DNA of 64,000 bases from Periplaneta americana. Lineage: Eukaryota > Arthropoda > Insecta > Blattodea > Blattidae. The notes below the pieces were generated by a model. The model saw nothing but the letters and a program-made list of their open reading frames with translations, ran no database searches and was not told where the DNA came from. Each line of letters opens with the position of its first letter. Position 1 is the first letter of the stretch. Positions 24,926-36,239 of this stretch are shown one piece after another. A program made the translations under genes and the position numbers. The DNA lies in assembly GCF_040183065.1 (NCBI RefSeq), contig NC_091132.1, forward strand, positions 157,392,102 to 157,456,101, given 5' to 3'.

Positions 24926-25433
24926 TTTTGATATTGTCCGACAGTCTCTGACATGGTCAGGGAGAGAGTTTCAGAGGCGTGGAATAGATATGCTGAAAGA
25001 TGAGTAGAAGGATGTTCTGTGCAGAGGAATAGAGAGAAGGTACATGTTCCGGGTTCGAGGCAGTGAAAGGTAAACAAAATGAGATGCTAGGTAAGAGGGT
25101 GTGGAGGTGTGGATGATTTTAAACAGTAATAAGAGGGAGCTGAAGAATCTTCTTTCTTTAAGTGGACTCCAAGACAACAATTCTAGTGACGGTGTTACAT
25201 GATCGAATTTTCTAATGTTACAAACAAAACGAACGCAGATATTGTGAACACGCTGTAGTCTATGGGCAAGATCAGTATTTAGATTCGTGAATAGAGAATC
25301 GCAATAATCGAAGTGGGGCATCACTAAAGTTTGGATCAGGTTCTTTTTAAGGCTGAGAGGTAAAACGTTGGTTAAGTGCCTGAGGGAATGAATTACGGAA
25401 AGAGTTTTCTTACATATGTAGATCACTTGAGTT
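24926..25433 (-). pseudogene. LINE reverse transcriptase, C-terminal fragment
   Basis: The minus strand reads LVMPHFDYCDSLFTNLNTDL, then RLQRVHNICVRFV and LPRTRNMYLLSIPLHR. The frame is open to IPRL, where an expected Trp codon is TGA (IPRL-stop-NSLPDHVRDC), then continues to ISKFKFN and a stop. This is the conserved C-terminus of non-LTR (CR1/Jockey-like) reverse transcriptases after the palm and thumb. It is 5' truncated and inactive. Confidence 0.8.
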
Positions 25434-25456
25434 TGAAAATTTAAATTTGAATCTAA

Positions 25457-26515
25457 GGGTCGAATTCATAGTCGTCACTTATAAAATGAGGAAACACTTA
25501 AGTAATTAGCATTTCCTTAGCACTTATTTCAGATCGTATTGCAGAGACGCTACTCATTCATATGCCCTGAGCATTCCCTTGACATCGAAAGAAATATGGC
25601 AACATGGCTAGACGTGTGCGCTTTCCTACATTCAATTGTTTTCCAGCGCCTTCAAATTGTTAAATCGGCATTATTGTCATACACAAATACAGAAGTAAAT
25701 ATTATAGAGCTAAAAATTATACAAGATGTCCAGAAAGAATTTTACAGAAAAGAAAGAAGTGAGCCAAGGTAACTAGTTATGACATATGGAGATATCGTCG
25801 AAAGTAAAAAAAAAATCAATTGTTCTCTCCCAAAGGAGAAATTGACATGGAACAAAATTGCAGTTGAGTTTAATGCAAACTCCGGAAATATTCCTGTAAG
25901 TAAATCATTTTCATTTATTTTTCAGTTATTTTTATGCTAAACAAAGTGGAAATGATATAATTACGCAAATTTTAACAGCTTATTCCTTGGGTAGAATACA
26001 AACAAAAATGCAAATAACACGTTGTTGGAACGTGAATACTTTTCGAAAAAAAAATGCCACTTAAATCTACCTGAAACGCTGCTGTATCACAAAATCTCAA
26101 AGCAACCAGTACTTTCAGCAGTGGCGAATTCGGTAAGCCTCATGGTTGTATTGTGAATTTCAATGAGAGACACCAGAATATTCACAACAGTGTTCTTGTC
26201 GAAACGGTATCTCCTCTTAAATTGTTGATTATTATACATCTCTAAAGGGTTTTCCATATCTCTGATATATCTTTTGCTTGCCGAAACTCATTTTCATTTT
26301 ATTTACAGAACTCAATAAATTAAATTAAATCATAACCATCATCTATTGAATACCGAATCAGCTGATTACAATGCATATGAGGAAACACTTGAGTAAACTG
26401 ACAAGCTACCTTATTTGAATAAGTGTTCACTTCAGTGGGATTTATGAATTGGAAATTATTATAAGCAACTGCTTAAGTGTTTCCTTACGATAAGTGTTGA
26501 CTATGAATTCGGCCC
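25457..26515. mobile_element. PIF/Harbinger-type relic with Myb/SANT-like remnant
   Basis: Inverted ends of about 45 bp: GGGTCGAATTCATAGTCGTC at the left, and GGGCCGAATTCATAGTCAAC as reverse complement of the right. Both continue through an aaggaaacacttaag-like core. A 3-bp taa flanks each side (25454-25456, 26516-26518), the Harbinger target size. Inside, open fragments on the plus strand include NIIELKIIQDVQKEFYRKE and LPKEKLTWNKIAVEFNANSG (25835-25890) before a donor-like GTAAGT; the latter resembles a Myb/SANT-like DNA-binding subunit. No transposase core remains. Confidence 0.78.
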
Positions 26516-26610
26516 TAAGTCTACCCCTAAATTTTTTCTGTCTTACTATACTGTATGTAATTGTAGTATTATTTATTTTTGTATTTGATAGAGTGTCTAG
26601 ATCTATTTTG

Positions 26611-26611
<1 letters not shown>

Positions 26612-26652
<41 letters not shown>

Positions 26653-26653
26653 G
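26612..26653. repeat. (ATT)n microsatellite
   Basis: About 14 units. The open frames across it with poly-Ile are artefacts. Confidence 0.95.
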
Positions 26654-26798
26654 TTATATCATATGCCAGTACGTTGACATTCTTAACTCTGTAATAATAA
26701 TTTTTATGCTCGACCATGCCGAAATGTAGTAATTATACACCTGGTAGCAGCCCTTTAATGCACCTCATTAAACTACACCTATTCATTATAACTCAGTT

Positions 26799-27347
26799 GT
26801 TCAGCCAATGAGAAATCACCATTGTACCATTATAAAACCGCAAGTATCGATTATTCTAGGATATGAAATCGAAAGAGAATTAGCGAAACGTCACGGAGGT
26901 TGGAAATCCAATACTGTCGCAGAAGGTTATGTTCTGTTACTATAATAATTAGCGTTAATTGTAAATAATATTCAATTTGTTATCTCGTTTTTCAATTCCA
27001 AATCAATTTCCAGGTTATATCAATATTAATGTCCATGTTATTCTCTAGATTATATCAAGGTCAATGACATTCGTCCCTCGGAAAAAATCAATACTTTCGC
27101 GTCTGCGCACATCTCACAATTTAGAAGGTCAGTTCCAATCTTCACTCACATAACCATAACATGAATGCTTATGAATAATTTCAAGTTAAAAATATGGTCG
27201 AGCATAAAAAGTCGTATGAAACTTGCCTATAATGGTAATTAAGACGCTCGTATGAAAATTATGAAACTCGCTTGCGCTCGTTTAATAAACAAACATACTC
27301 GCGTCTTAATTACTATCATTATACGCTCGTTGCATAATGTACTATTA
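26799..27347 (+). repeat. Dispersed repeat carrying a tyrosine-recombinase-like C-terminus, copy 1
   Basis: It is homologous to 58220-58784 from gttcagccaatga to cgttgcataatgtactatta. Shared blocks include ttataaaaccgcaagtatcg, aaaatcaatactttcgcgtc and gaaactcgcttgcgctcgtt. A short inverted pair (atgctcgacca at 26708; tggtcgagcat near 27193) may mark internal termini. The copies differ by indels, so the family is not very recent. Confidence 0.75.
26847..26945 (+). pseudogene. Tyrosine-recombinase C-terminal fragment
   Basis: The 32-codon open segment reads SIILGYEIERELAKR and then HGGWKSNTVAEGY, ending VLLL and stop. The pattern [K/R]RHGGWKSxTVAEGY is one I recall from the C-terminus of Crypton/DIRS-like tyrosine recombinases, where the final Tyr would be the nucleophile. 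No upstream catalytic Arg region was seen, so it is a fragment. The same segment at 58271-58369 is also open. Confidence 0.55.
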
Positions 27348-27700
27348 ATCACATACCCTAATGTTCGTCCTCAGCACAAGACATTGCAACCTCGGTTTTA
27401 GTCTACGTGGATAAGACAAGTAGATGTCATTTAATAATGGAAGCAGCTTATTGGTTCCAACATTGAAATTGAGGCTAGTGATTGGAAAACAATAATACAA
27501 TTAAATTTCAAAGACCTGCCGAATGTTAACCATGAAGGCGCGGCGATAATATGTGAAGTGGAAAGACATTGCAGGTCATGGCCTTCGTATAATAGCCTAT
27601 TGTTTATTAAATGCTGTGAACCAAGTTCATTAGACGTTGAAATAAACATTTTTCAGGTTTATTTTCAATTAAAAATCCAGACATTTTGACAGTTATTTAC
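27348..27700. other. Unassigned sequence
   Basis: No gene, repeat copy or structure was recognised here. Confidence 0.4.
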
Positions 27701-28054
27701 ATGGACGGGCAACTCGTGCTCACAAAGTGCTAAAAAAAACCTTGAAAGAGAGAAAGACAGACGGAGCCAGCCGCAGCAGTTACAAGTTGTTCGGAGTTTC
27801 GCTGCAAAAGCAATTCATTGCCACTGTCTCCTCTGGCGGCTCATGCAGGTGGTCGTGATATCTACTCCATGATGTGAATTTCAGAATGAGGCATGGTGCA
27901 ATAATTATAGTAATTTTAAACAGACTGTACCTAAGCACACATAACAAAATTATATTATTTTCTAGCTTTGTAAATTAGTTTAGTACTGGAAACACAAATT
28001 GAATACAAACTTTACAAGATTCAACAAACATAACTGCAACACTTATTATTATTA

Positions 28055-29044
28055 CTAGCCGTACCCGTGCGCTCCGCTGCACCCGTTAGGAATAAATATA
28101 AATTAATTACATAATTAAAATAGGACATTTGATCCAGGGAACATTCGTGTTTGATAGGAGGATAAATCGTTTATTATGTTACTTAATTTAAATTGTATTA
28201 AAAAATTAAAATGCGATCATTTTGATCCAGAGACCACTCATTTGGTCATAGAATTACTTTAGGAAATACTAGAAACGAATGTACAAAATAGTCTATCAAG
28301 TTTTCTGTGCATAAGAAGCTATTTTAATCTTAGGCCTACCTGTCCTCAATTCACTCAGAAGTTACTGTAATAACGTTATAGCATTATGTCCATCTAGAGA
28401 AACTACACTTTCCAATGGAGAAATAATAATTAATTATACAAATCGGTTAATTTAGCTTCCGATATTACTTCATACAAATACAGAAACATTCTCTGTAGGC
28501 TATGTTTCATAGCTTTCGTTTGTTGTTGTCCTAAACCCCTTATAGACGAAGTCATTTGTTTTTTATTTTATTACACCTTCTTAGATGGCGTTGTTATTGT
28601 AATTTTGAAACTTATTTATCTCATTAAATATCAGTCCTATCAAACTTTTTCAAAGAGTAAAACTTATCGGAAATGATTTTCAAAAGAAACTTTTGTTATG
28701 TAACATTTGTCACAAAAATCGATAATAAGCGAGATATTTCGATTTATTTAATTCACGTCCCCTTATAACCCCCCTTTTAAATAAAGTATTTTGAATGCCA
28801 TATAACCTAAAATCTAAGTTACAACGAACTTAATTTATATTCTAATTTTCATCCAAATCCGTTCAGCCATTATAGCGTGAAAAGTTAACAAACATCCAGA
28901 CAGACAGACAGACATGCAAACAAAAATTTCAAAAAAGCGATTTTCGGTTTCAGGGTGGTTAATTATATATGTTAGGACCAATTATTTTTGGAAAATCGAA
29001 AATTACAAGAAAAATTTCGGCTACGGATTTATTATTAGTATAGA
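28055..29044 (-). mobile_element. Non-autonomous Helitron, copy 1
   Basis: On the minus strand it begins TCTATACTAATAATAAATCC after an A and ends GCGCACGGGTACGGCTAG before a T, the Helitron rule (A|TC...CTRR|T). A short GC hairpin (GTGCAGCGGAGCGCAC-type) lies about 8 bases before CTAG. No Rep/helicase coding is present. Three further copies occur in this window. Confidence 0.88.
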
Positions 29045-29689
29045 TTACACTATTTGTTAATATTTCATATTATATGTCTTATTTGAAACATAGAACGCGA
29101 GAATTTTCAAGTCCTTATACATTAAGGAGTATTCCTCTGTTCTCAGAAAGGTAATAGTCTGTATTCGCAAATAATCACAAATTCAAGGAAGTATTTTTCA
29201 CATGTCACGGCAGATGAAATAAACTTACTTCTAAGCTTTCTGTACATTGAGACCTTTTACACTTCTATCTTGTATTAAACTCTGACTCAAGCATATACAG
29301 TATATATGGAACCAAGGATTATGTTTGGAAATTCTGACTTAGGCAGCATTACGAACAGTTTGATCTTTACTAAAACCTTCACTGTGTTTATTTGTAACAT
29401 AAAAATCTGCAGTGTTTGGGAAAAGTGGCATAAGTCAGGTTTCACAAACATTTTTTATTAATTTATTGACAACTTACGGAACATTGCTCCCTTGGGAAAA
29501 GATACATAGGTATTTCTCCCATTACAATAATTCATACAGAAGAAAATCAAATCGGCATAAATCAATGTGAAGATAGTTTTTTTCCTTCTTCTGTAAAATT
29601 AACATTTTTGACTTGTGCCACTTTTCCCGAGCACTACAAAAATGTCATGCGTAAGAAAGTGTAATAGAACATAACGCAAGCTTTATTTT

Positions 29690-32029
29690 ATTTTATTTAT
29701 TTATTTATTCATTTGTTGATGAACATAACAGGCAAAGCCCAATTACAATGTTCACGACTAACAAATTAATTGATAAAACATAAACAAGGAAAAGGAAACA
29801 TACACTTATTAAAAACTGAAACATAATAGAAAAAAAGGAAAGAAAAAAAGAGAAATTGAAATAAGGTGTGAAAGTAGCTTCAAATTAACTAACAACAATA
29901 TTCTGTAAAATATGATAACAAATAATTCTGTATCTAGAGAAATTCATATTGAAAATATCAACATTCGGATGAGGATGTAATTTATTGTATAACTGTAACA
30001 TTTGGAAAACTGGGGAATTTTTGTGAGATTCGGTATTTGTCCTTGGTATGTAAAACAAATTTCGAAATTTCGTTTTAAGCTTAGGTGCATATAATGTTAT
30101 ATAATAAAATAAACCAACACAGTCCAACTTATTGTTAATAATTTTATAAAGAAAGTTTAAAGATTGACAATTTCGTCGAATTTGCAAACTAGTAAAATGG
30201 AAATGTTGAAGCATTGTAGCATAACTCTCATAGGTAGGATAATCATTATAAAGTCTGTAATATAACCATTTTAGAAATTTATTTTGAATTTTTTCTAGTA
30301 ACAGAATATATTTGTTAGTAACTGGGTTCCAGATAACAGCAGCATATTCTAATTTAGATCGAACAATGGAATTATACAAAATTATTATAGATTTCACTTT
30401 GAATTTACAAGAATTTCTCATAACAAAACCTAAACTTTTATAGGACAAATTTATAATATTATTAATATGACTATAAAATGTAAAATTGCTGCTAAATAAT
30501 ATACCTAAATCTTTATGTTCATTTTCTGCTGGTAAAACTTTTGCCTCTATTTTATATGAAAATTTAATTGTATTTTTCAATCTAGAAAAGGTCATATGTA
30601 TACACTTATTTATATTAAATAACAATTTATTATTAATACTCCATATATGTAAGTTTGCAATATCTGTTTGAAGTAGCTTACAATCTGATATAGTTTTGAT
30701 TTCTTTATACAATTTAATATCATCCGCAAATAATAAAATTTTAGAATGTTGTACACAATTCATAATATCATTAACAAACAATAAAAACAATAATGGACCA
30801 AGATTGGAACCTTGAGGCACACCAGAATTTACCGTAAAAGGCTTAGAAGTATGTCCATGAAAGTTCACAACTTGTACTCTTCCTTTCAAGTATGATTTAA
30901 TTAACAATAGCAATGAGAAGGAAAATCCATATTGTTTCAATTTCAATAAAAGAATATCATGGTCAACCTTATCAAATGCTTTCTGAAAATCTGTATAAAT
31001 AACATCAACTTGTAATTTATTATCTAGTTGGGAGGAAACAAATTGAGTGAAATGTAGTAAATTTGTAACAGTTGATCTTCCAATCGTAAACCCATGTTGA
31101 TCATGTGAAATTGATTTTGCTACGTAAGTATAAATTTGTTTATATATTAATGATTCAAATATTTTAGCTGGTGTCGATAAAACTGCAATAGGTCTATAAT
31201 TTTGAATTTCGTTAATTTTACCAGACTTGAATATTGGAGTAATTTTTGTACATTTCCATTCTTTAGGGAAACAGTTGTGTTTTATAATGAGATTGAATAT
31301 ACTAGTTAGTGGTGATACTAAATTATCTGCACAAGCTTTAAATACATAAGGTGGTATACAGTCTGGTCCTGCAGATTTTTTGGGACGTAATTGTCTTATA
31401 GCACATTTTACATCTTCATGTGTAAAATACATTATGTTTAAGAGATTACAATCATTGACTATATCAGTTGATACATCACACACAGGGTCCACATTATAAG
31501 TGGGTTCAGTTGAAGAATAAACAGATTGAAAATAGCTGACAAAACCTTCACATATGTCATTCAACAATGACAATTTTTTCCCATTATATTCCATGCAACG
31601 CAAATAATTTGTGTTTTTTCTTTTATTTTTAACAAAATTCCAGAAACTATTAGAATCAAACAAAATTGTACTGTCTATTTTATTGACATATTGATCATAA
31701 GCTTTTTTCATTTCATTTTTCGTGAGACTCCGATAAAATTGATACATCAGTAAGTAATATTCTGAAATATGTTTTTTTCTTTCTAAACTTTTCTTTAAGT
31801 TTTAAGTTTTTTATTACATTATTATTAAACCATAAAGGATACTTATTTTTGTATGGTTTAGTTCTAGGAACACATTGATCTATAATAAAATACATTTTAG
31901 TATAGAATATATGAACAGCAAGATCAACATCCTCACAAAGATAAACACTTGTCCAGTCACATAATAAAAAGTCTTTCTCTTTCGACTCATCACTAAAGGG
32001 AAATGATCTGGGGATTATATTGTTTTCAC
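29690..32029 (-). mobile_element. Jockey-type LINE, 5' truncated
   Basis: On the minus strand the element runs from the Kolobok-like insertion point at about 32029 to A-rich/AAAT-type sequence near 29690. The linker region reads FIIDQCVPRTKPYKNKYPLW (from about 31880) and a frameshift in an A-run near 31785 separates it from the reverse transcriptase. No endonuclease domain is present. Confidence 0.85.
29885..31747 (-). pseudogene. Non-LTR reverse transcriptase (620 codons open)
   Basis: This would copy LINE RNA into DNA at the target site. Motifs in order are LRPKKSAGPDCIPPYVFK, YRPIAVLSTPAKIFE, DVIYTDFQKAFDKVDH, SGVPQGSNLGPLLFLLFVND and the catalytic LLFADDIKLYK, followed by a thumb region with KDLGILFSSNFTFYSHI and a C-terminal tail. 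The frame is uninterrupted for 620 codons and ends in a normal stop, so decay is slight. The first Met listed is not a natural start: a single frameshift in an A-run just upstream separates it from the preceding linker. No endonuclease or ORF1 is present, so the copy is 5' truncated and inactive on its own. Confidence 0.9.
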
Positions 32030-32033
32030 TTAA

Positions 32034-32070
32034 GGGGAGAGGATGGTATTTTTGATGAAAAATGACTGAA

Positions 32071-32112
<42 letters not shown>

Positions 32113-33720
32113 TTTAAAATACTCTGTGATATGTGTGGATCGCCATTTTTAAACTTCCTGCGTTATGGATTTTTAAATCACTCGCCCACTTTCATTGTTG
32201 TTTCATGTAAATTAAATTTAAAAACAATTTTTTTTCTTTAAAATACCCTTTGATAAGTGTGGAATGCATTGCATAACATTTTGTGGGTATTTGTGCCCTT
32301 ATCGGATGTTGAGACGTCATTTTTAAACTTCCTGCGCTACGGATTTTTAAATCACACGCCCGCTTTTATCGGTTTCCAGTAACTTCATTTTTTTTTTTTA
32401 CTACATTGCCAGACAAAATGGATATAATTTCTGAACTATTAAAGAGACATGCATGAAATTTAGAACACACATTCTTTAGACTAATAGGAAACTTTTCGCA
32501 GGGAGATGCATTGTCACCTTTACTTTTTAACTTTGCTCTAGAATATGCCATTAGGAAAGTTCAGGATAACACAGAGCGTTTGGAATTGAATGGGTTACAT
32601 CAGCTTCTTGTCTATGCGGATGACGTGAATATGTTAGGAGAAAATCCACAAACGATTAGGGAAAACACGGAAATTCTACTTGAAGCAAGTAAAGCGATAG
32701 GGTTGGAAGTAAATCCCGAAAAGACTAAGTATATGATTATGTCTCGTGACCAAAATATTGTACGAAATGGAAATAAAAAAATTGGAGATTTATCCTTCGA
32801 AGAGGTGGAAAAATTCAAATATCTTGGAGCAACAGTAACAAATATAAATGACACTCAGGAGGAAATTAAACGCAGAATAAATATGGGAAATGCCTGTTAT
32901 TATTCGGTTGAGAAGCTTTTATCATCTAGTCTGCTGTCAAAAAATCTGAAAGTTAGAATTTATAAAACAGTTATATTACCGGTTGTTCTATATGGTTGTG
33001 AAGCTTGGACTCTCACTTTGAGAGAGGAACAGAGATTAAGGGTGTCTGAGAATAAGGTTCTTAGGAAAATATTTGGGGCTAAGAGGGATGAAGTTACAGG
33101 AGAATGGAGAAAGTTACACAACGCAGAGCTGCACGCATTGTATTCTTCACCTGACATAATTAGGAACATTAAATCCAGACGCTTGAGATGGGCAGGACAT
33201 GTAGCACGTATGGGCGAATCCAGAAATGCATATAGAGTGTTGGTTGGGAGGCCGGCGGGAAAAAGATCTTTGGGGAGGCCGAGACGTAGATGGGAAGATA
33301 ATATTAAAATGGATTTGAGGGAGGTGGAATATGATGGTAGAGAATGGATTAATCTTGCTCAGGATAGGGTAATTGATTTCATTTTAAAAATACGTCCGTT
33401 TGTTTGCAAGAAAGGAAATCACAAAATTGTTACTAAATTTTAATTGTTTATTTTACAAACGTAGGGACTAATATCAAAATTATGTTACAGACAGTTTGTA
33501 GAACATACTTTTGCAAATACATTGCAGAAACTGTTTGAATCTATCTTTAAAAACGGTTTAGATATATCGGTATTAGTAGAATCCTGCATTGGGTATATAT
33601 ATTTTTTTCAAAATATTTTTATTTGGTTGAGTTGCCACAGCTATGAGCTCTCTACATACAAAAAAATAATAATTTACACCAAATAGGAAAAAAAGTTAAA
33701 AAAAATTCCATCCTCTCCCC
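32034..33720. mobile_element. TTAA-flanked Kolobok-like non-autonomous element
   Basis: Inverted ends GGGGAGAGGATGG (left, followed by TATTTTTGATG) and its complement CCATCCTCTCCCC (right) are each flanked by TTAA (32030-32033, 33721-33724). TTAA duplication fits Kolobok or piggyBac; the GGGG end favours neither firmly. The 5' half holds an (AT)n tract (32078-32110) and a degenerate tandem repeat (ttttaaacttcctgcg at about 32145 and 32325). A LINE fragment occupies 32499-33370. Confidence 0.75.
32499..33370 (+). pseudogene. LINE family A reverse transcriptase fragment, copy 1
   Basis: The frame reads [20 protein letters not shown], then the catalytic [51 protein letters not shown] and [15 protein letters not shown], ending INLAQDR. 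It is open throughout but cut at both ends: the fingers and first palm motifs and the usual C-terminal DRWRAYVRAAMNLRVP are missing. The last residues of the open frame after 33370 come from the surrounding Kolobok-like element. Homologous fragments lie at 40905-41747, 49015-49507, 51624-52498 and 63334-64000. Confidence 0.88.
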
Positions 33721-33853
33721 TTAAAACGAGCCGCCACTTACTGCAGACGCGAGCAAACTTGTATACAGACACTACAGTACAGAGTCCGTTCTACCTGCAC
33801 TGAGGTTGTGTTCACACTCCGAGAGCACGAGTTGCCCATCCATGGTTATTTGC

Positions 33854-34650
33854 TTCCATAATAATGAAACATACTCCCTCTGAATGGTTTTTATGTCAAA
33901 TACTTTTTCTTGAACCTATGTATCTTGAGTTTCAACGCGAAAACGCAAGTAACAATGTCAGAGGGATCAGTTATGGTTGAACAGAAGTGATTAAAAAATT
34001 GAAGACTGAATTTCGTAGACACTTGCTCCATATTGACAACTGATATTTCTGGTTTAGTACTGCACGAATGCAGTCTTGGCGTAGGCGAAGTTAAACTGTG
34101 TGTAAGAATAGGAATACAGAAGTTGGACACAGGAAATTGGCTTCTTGGTTCTTAGAATCTGATTCCATGCGGAATCCGAGGATTCGGAGTTATCAAGAGT
34201 TGTGAAATATTGTCTACACCCAAACTGCAACATAAAAAACAAAAGAAGACTAGTCATTTAGCTTAAAGTATCCCCCCCCCCATCTACCGCCGCGCCGGAC
34301 CAAGTGTTCTGTCACGTACGAAACCCTTAGTGTGTGTCACAGAGTATACTGTATGTTTATGTGCATACTGTTGATACAGGGTACTCGAAAGTACTTTGGA
34401 CAGAATTTGTGGAATAATACAGGAAACGAAATAAGAAATTGAGCTAAGTAATTACCGAAGGAACAGGGTTCGAGAACCAAGCTACTCCACACTCTGCAGT
34501 GGCGATCTGCATTAAGTAAATACTATGGTACCCTTTCCATTACATACACTTTTAGAAAAAGGAAAGATAAAGAAATACAATAATACAAAAAAAATAAATA
34601 AAACGAAAAAACAATGAAATTAAATAGAGGAAATACTAGTAGAGAATGTA
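33854..34650. other. Unassigned sequence
   Basis: No exon, repeat family or element end was recognised. A run of C occurs near 34272-34282. Confidence 0.45.
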
Positions 34651-34659
34651 AAACAAAAG

Positions 34660-36090
34660 AGAAGAAATAAATGGAAAGTAAAGAAAAAACGAAAGGAAAA
34701 GAGGAAGAAAGGACGAAATAAGGGCAAAGAAAGGACGAAATAAGGGTAAGGAAATGACGAAATAAAGGTAAACAAATATAAAGGTAAAGAAAGAACTAAA
34801 TAAAAGTAGTGCAAGGAAGAAATAAGGATAAAGAAAGGATAAATTTCGAGTGGAGAAATTACGAAATATGCATAAACAAAGGACGAAATAAGAGTAATGG
34901 AAGAAAAATAAGGGTAAAGATAGGACGAAATATGGGTAAAAGGACAAATAAAGGATAAAGAAAAGACGAAATAAGGGTAAAGAAAGGACAAAATAAGGGT
35001 AAAGAAAGACGAAATAAGGGTAAAGAAAGGACGAAATAAGGGTAAAGAAAGACGAAATAAGGGTAAAGAAAGACGAAATAAGGGTAAAGAAAGGACATAA
35101 TAAGGGTAAAGAAATACGAAATAAGGGTAAAGAAAGGACAAAATAAGGGTAAAGAAATACGAAATAAGGGTAAAGAAAGGACAGAATAAGGGTAAAGAAA
35201 GGACGAAATAGGGGTAAAGAAATACGAAATAAGGGCAAAGAAAGGACAAAATAAGGGTAAAGAAATACGAAATAAGGGTAAAGAAAGGACAAAATAAGGG
35301 TAAAGAATGGACGAAACAAGGGTAAAGAAAGGGCGAAATAAGGGTAAAGAAAGACGAAATAAGGGTAAAAAAAGGACGAAATAAGGGTAAAGAAAGGACG
35401 AAGAGTAATGAAATGACGAAATGGGGATAAAGGACGAATATGGGTAAAGAAGGACGAAATATGGGTAAAGAAAGAACAGAATAAGGGTAAAGAAAGGACG
35501 AAGAGTAATGAAATGACGAAATGGGGATAAAGAACGAATATGGGTAAAGAAGGACGAAATATGGGTAAAGAAAGGACAGAATAAGGGTAAAGAAAGGACG
35601 AAATAAGGGTAAAGAAAGGACGAAGAGTAATGAAATGACAAAATGGGGATAAAGGACGAATATGGGTAAAGAAGGACGAAATAGGGTAAAGAAGGACGAA
35701 ATAAGTGTAAAGAAAGGACAAAATATAGGGAAAGGACGAAATAAGGGTAAAGAAAGGACGAAATAAAGGTAAAGAAAGAACGAAATGAAAGTAGTGCAAG
35801 GAAGAAATATGGGTAAAAAGGAATAAAATTTGAGTGGAGAAATTACGAAATATGTATAAAGAAAGGTCGAAGTAAGCGTAATGAAAGGACGAAATAAGAG
35901 TAATGGAAGGACGAAATAAGGGTAAGGAAAGGACGAAATAAAGGTAAAGAAGGGACAAAATAAGGGTAAAGATAGGAAGAAATATGGGTAAAGATAGGAC
36001 GAAATAAGGGCAAAGAAGGAGAAAATATGGATAAGGAGGGAGAATAAGGGTCAAAAAAAGACGTAAGGCGGTTGAAAGAAAGACAGAATA
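34660..36090. repeat. Purine-strand minisatellite, 21-22 bp unit
   Basis: The unit gacgaaataagggtaaagaa (with a variable extra ag) repeats across about 1.4 kb with indels, becoming irregular at both edges. The plus strand is almost entirely purine apart from one C and a few Ts per unit. The minus strand therefore carries long open frames of repeated FRPFFTLISSF-like peptides, including one of 472 codons. These are a by-product of the repeat and not a gene. Confidence 0.95.
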
Positions 36091-36239
36091 GACAAGATAT
36101 ACTATACATGGACTGATGTACTAAAACTAATGTCTGGTTATTAGAATTCAGTTGCAGTAAGAACTAGGTATGAATATTCTACGTTATCATACAATTTCGG
36201 TTGAAATTCACTTCGGGACCATCAAGGTCTTTAGTTACA

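Larger units (their letters stand above)
27701..33843. mobile_element. Possible TIR element hosting a nest of younger insertions
   Basis: The left end ATGGACGGGCAACTCGTGCT and the right end, whose reverse complement is ATGGATGGGCAACTCGTGCT, match at all but one position. Imperfect 10-bp direct repeats flank them (agttatttac and ggttatttgc; 8 of 10 match). Everything between is explained by a Helitron (28055-29044), a LINE (29690-32029) and a Kolobok-like element (32034-33720), leaving short end segments of the host element. The superfamily is unknown. Confidence 0.45.

Noticed and set aside
26442-26717. Poly-Ile protein
   Set aside because: It is a translation of an ATT microsatellite.
34620-36109. 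Minus-strand frames of 472, 260 and 209 codons rich in Phe, Leu, Pro and Ser
   Set aside because: They are translations of a purine minisatellite with a 21-22 bp unit. Peptide repeats follow the DNA period and shift frame with it; there are no splice sites or domains.
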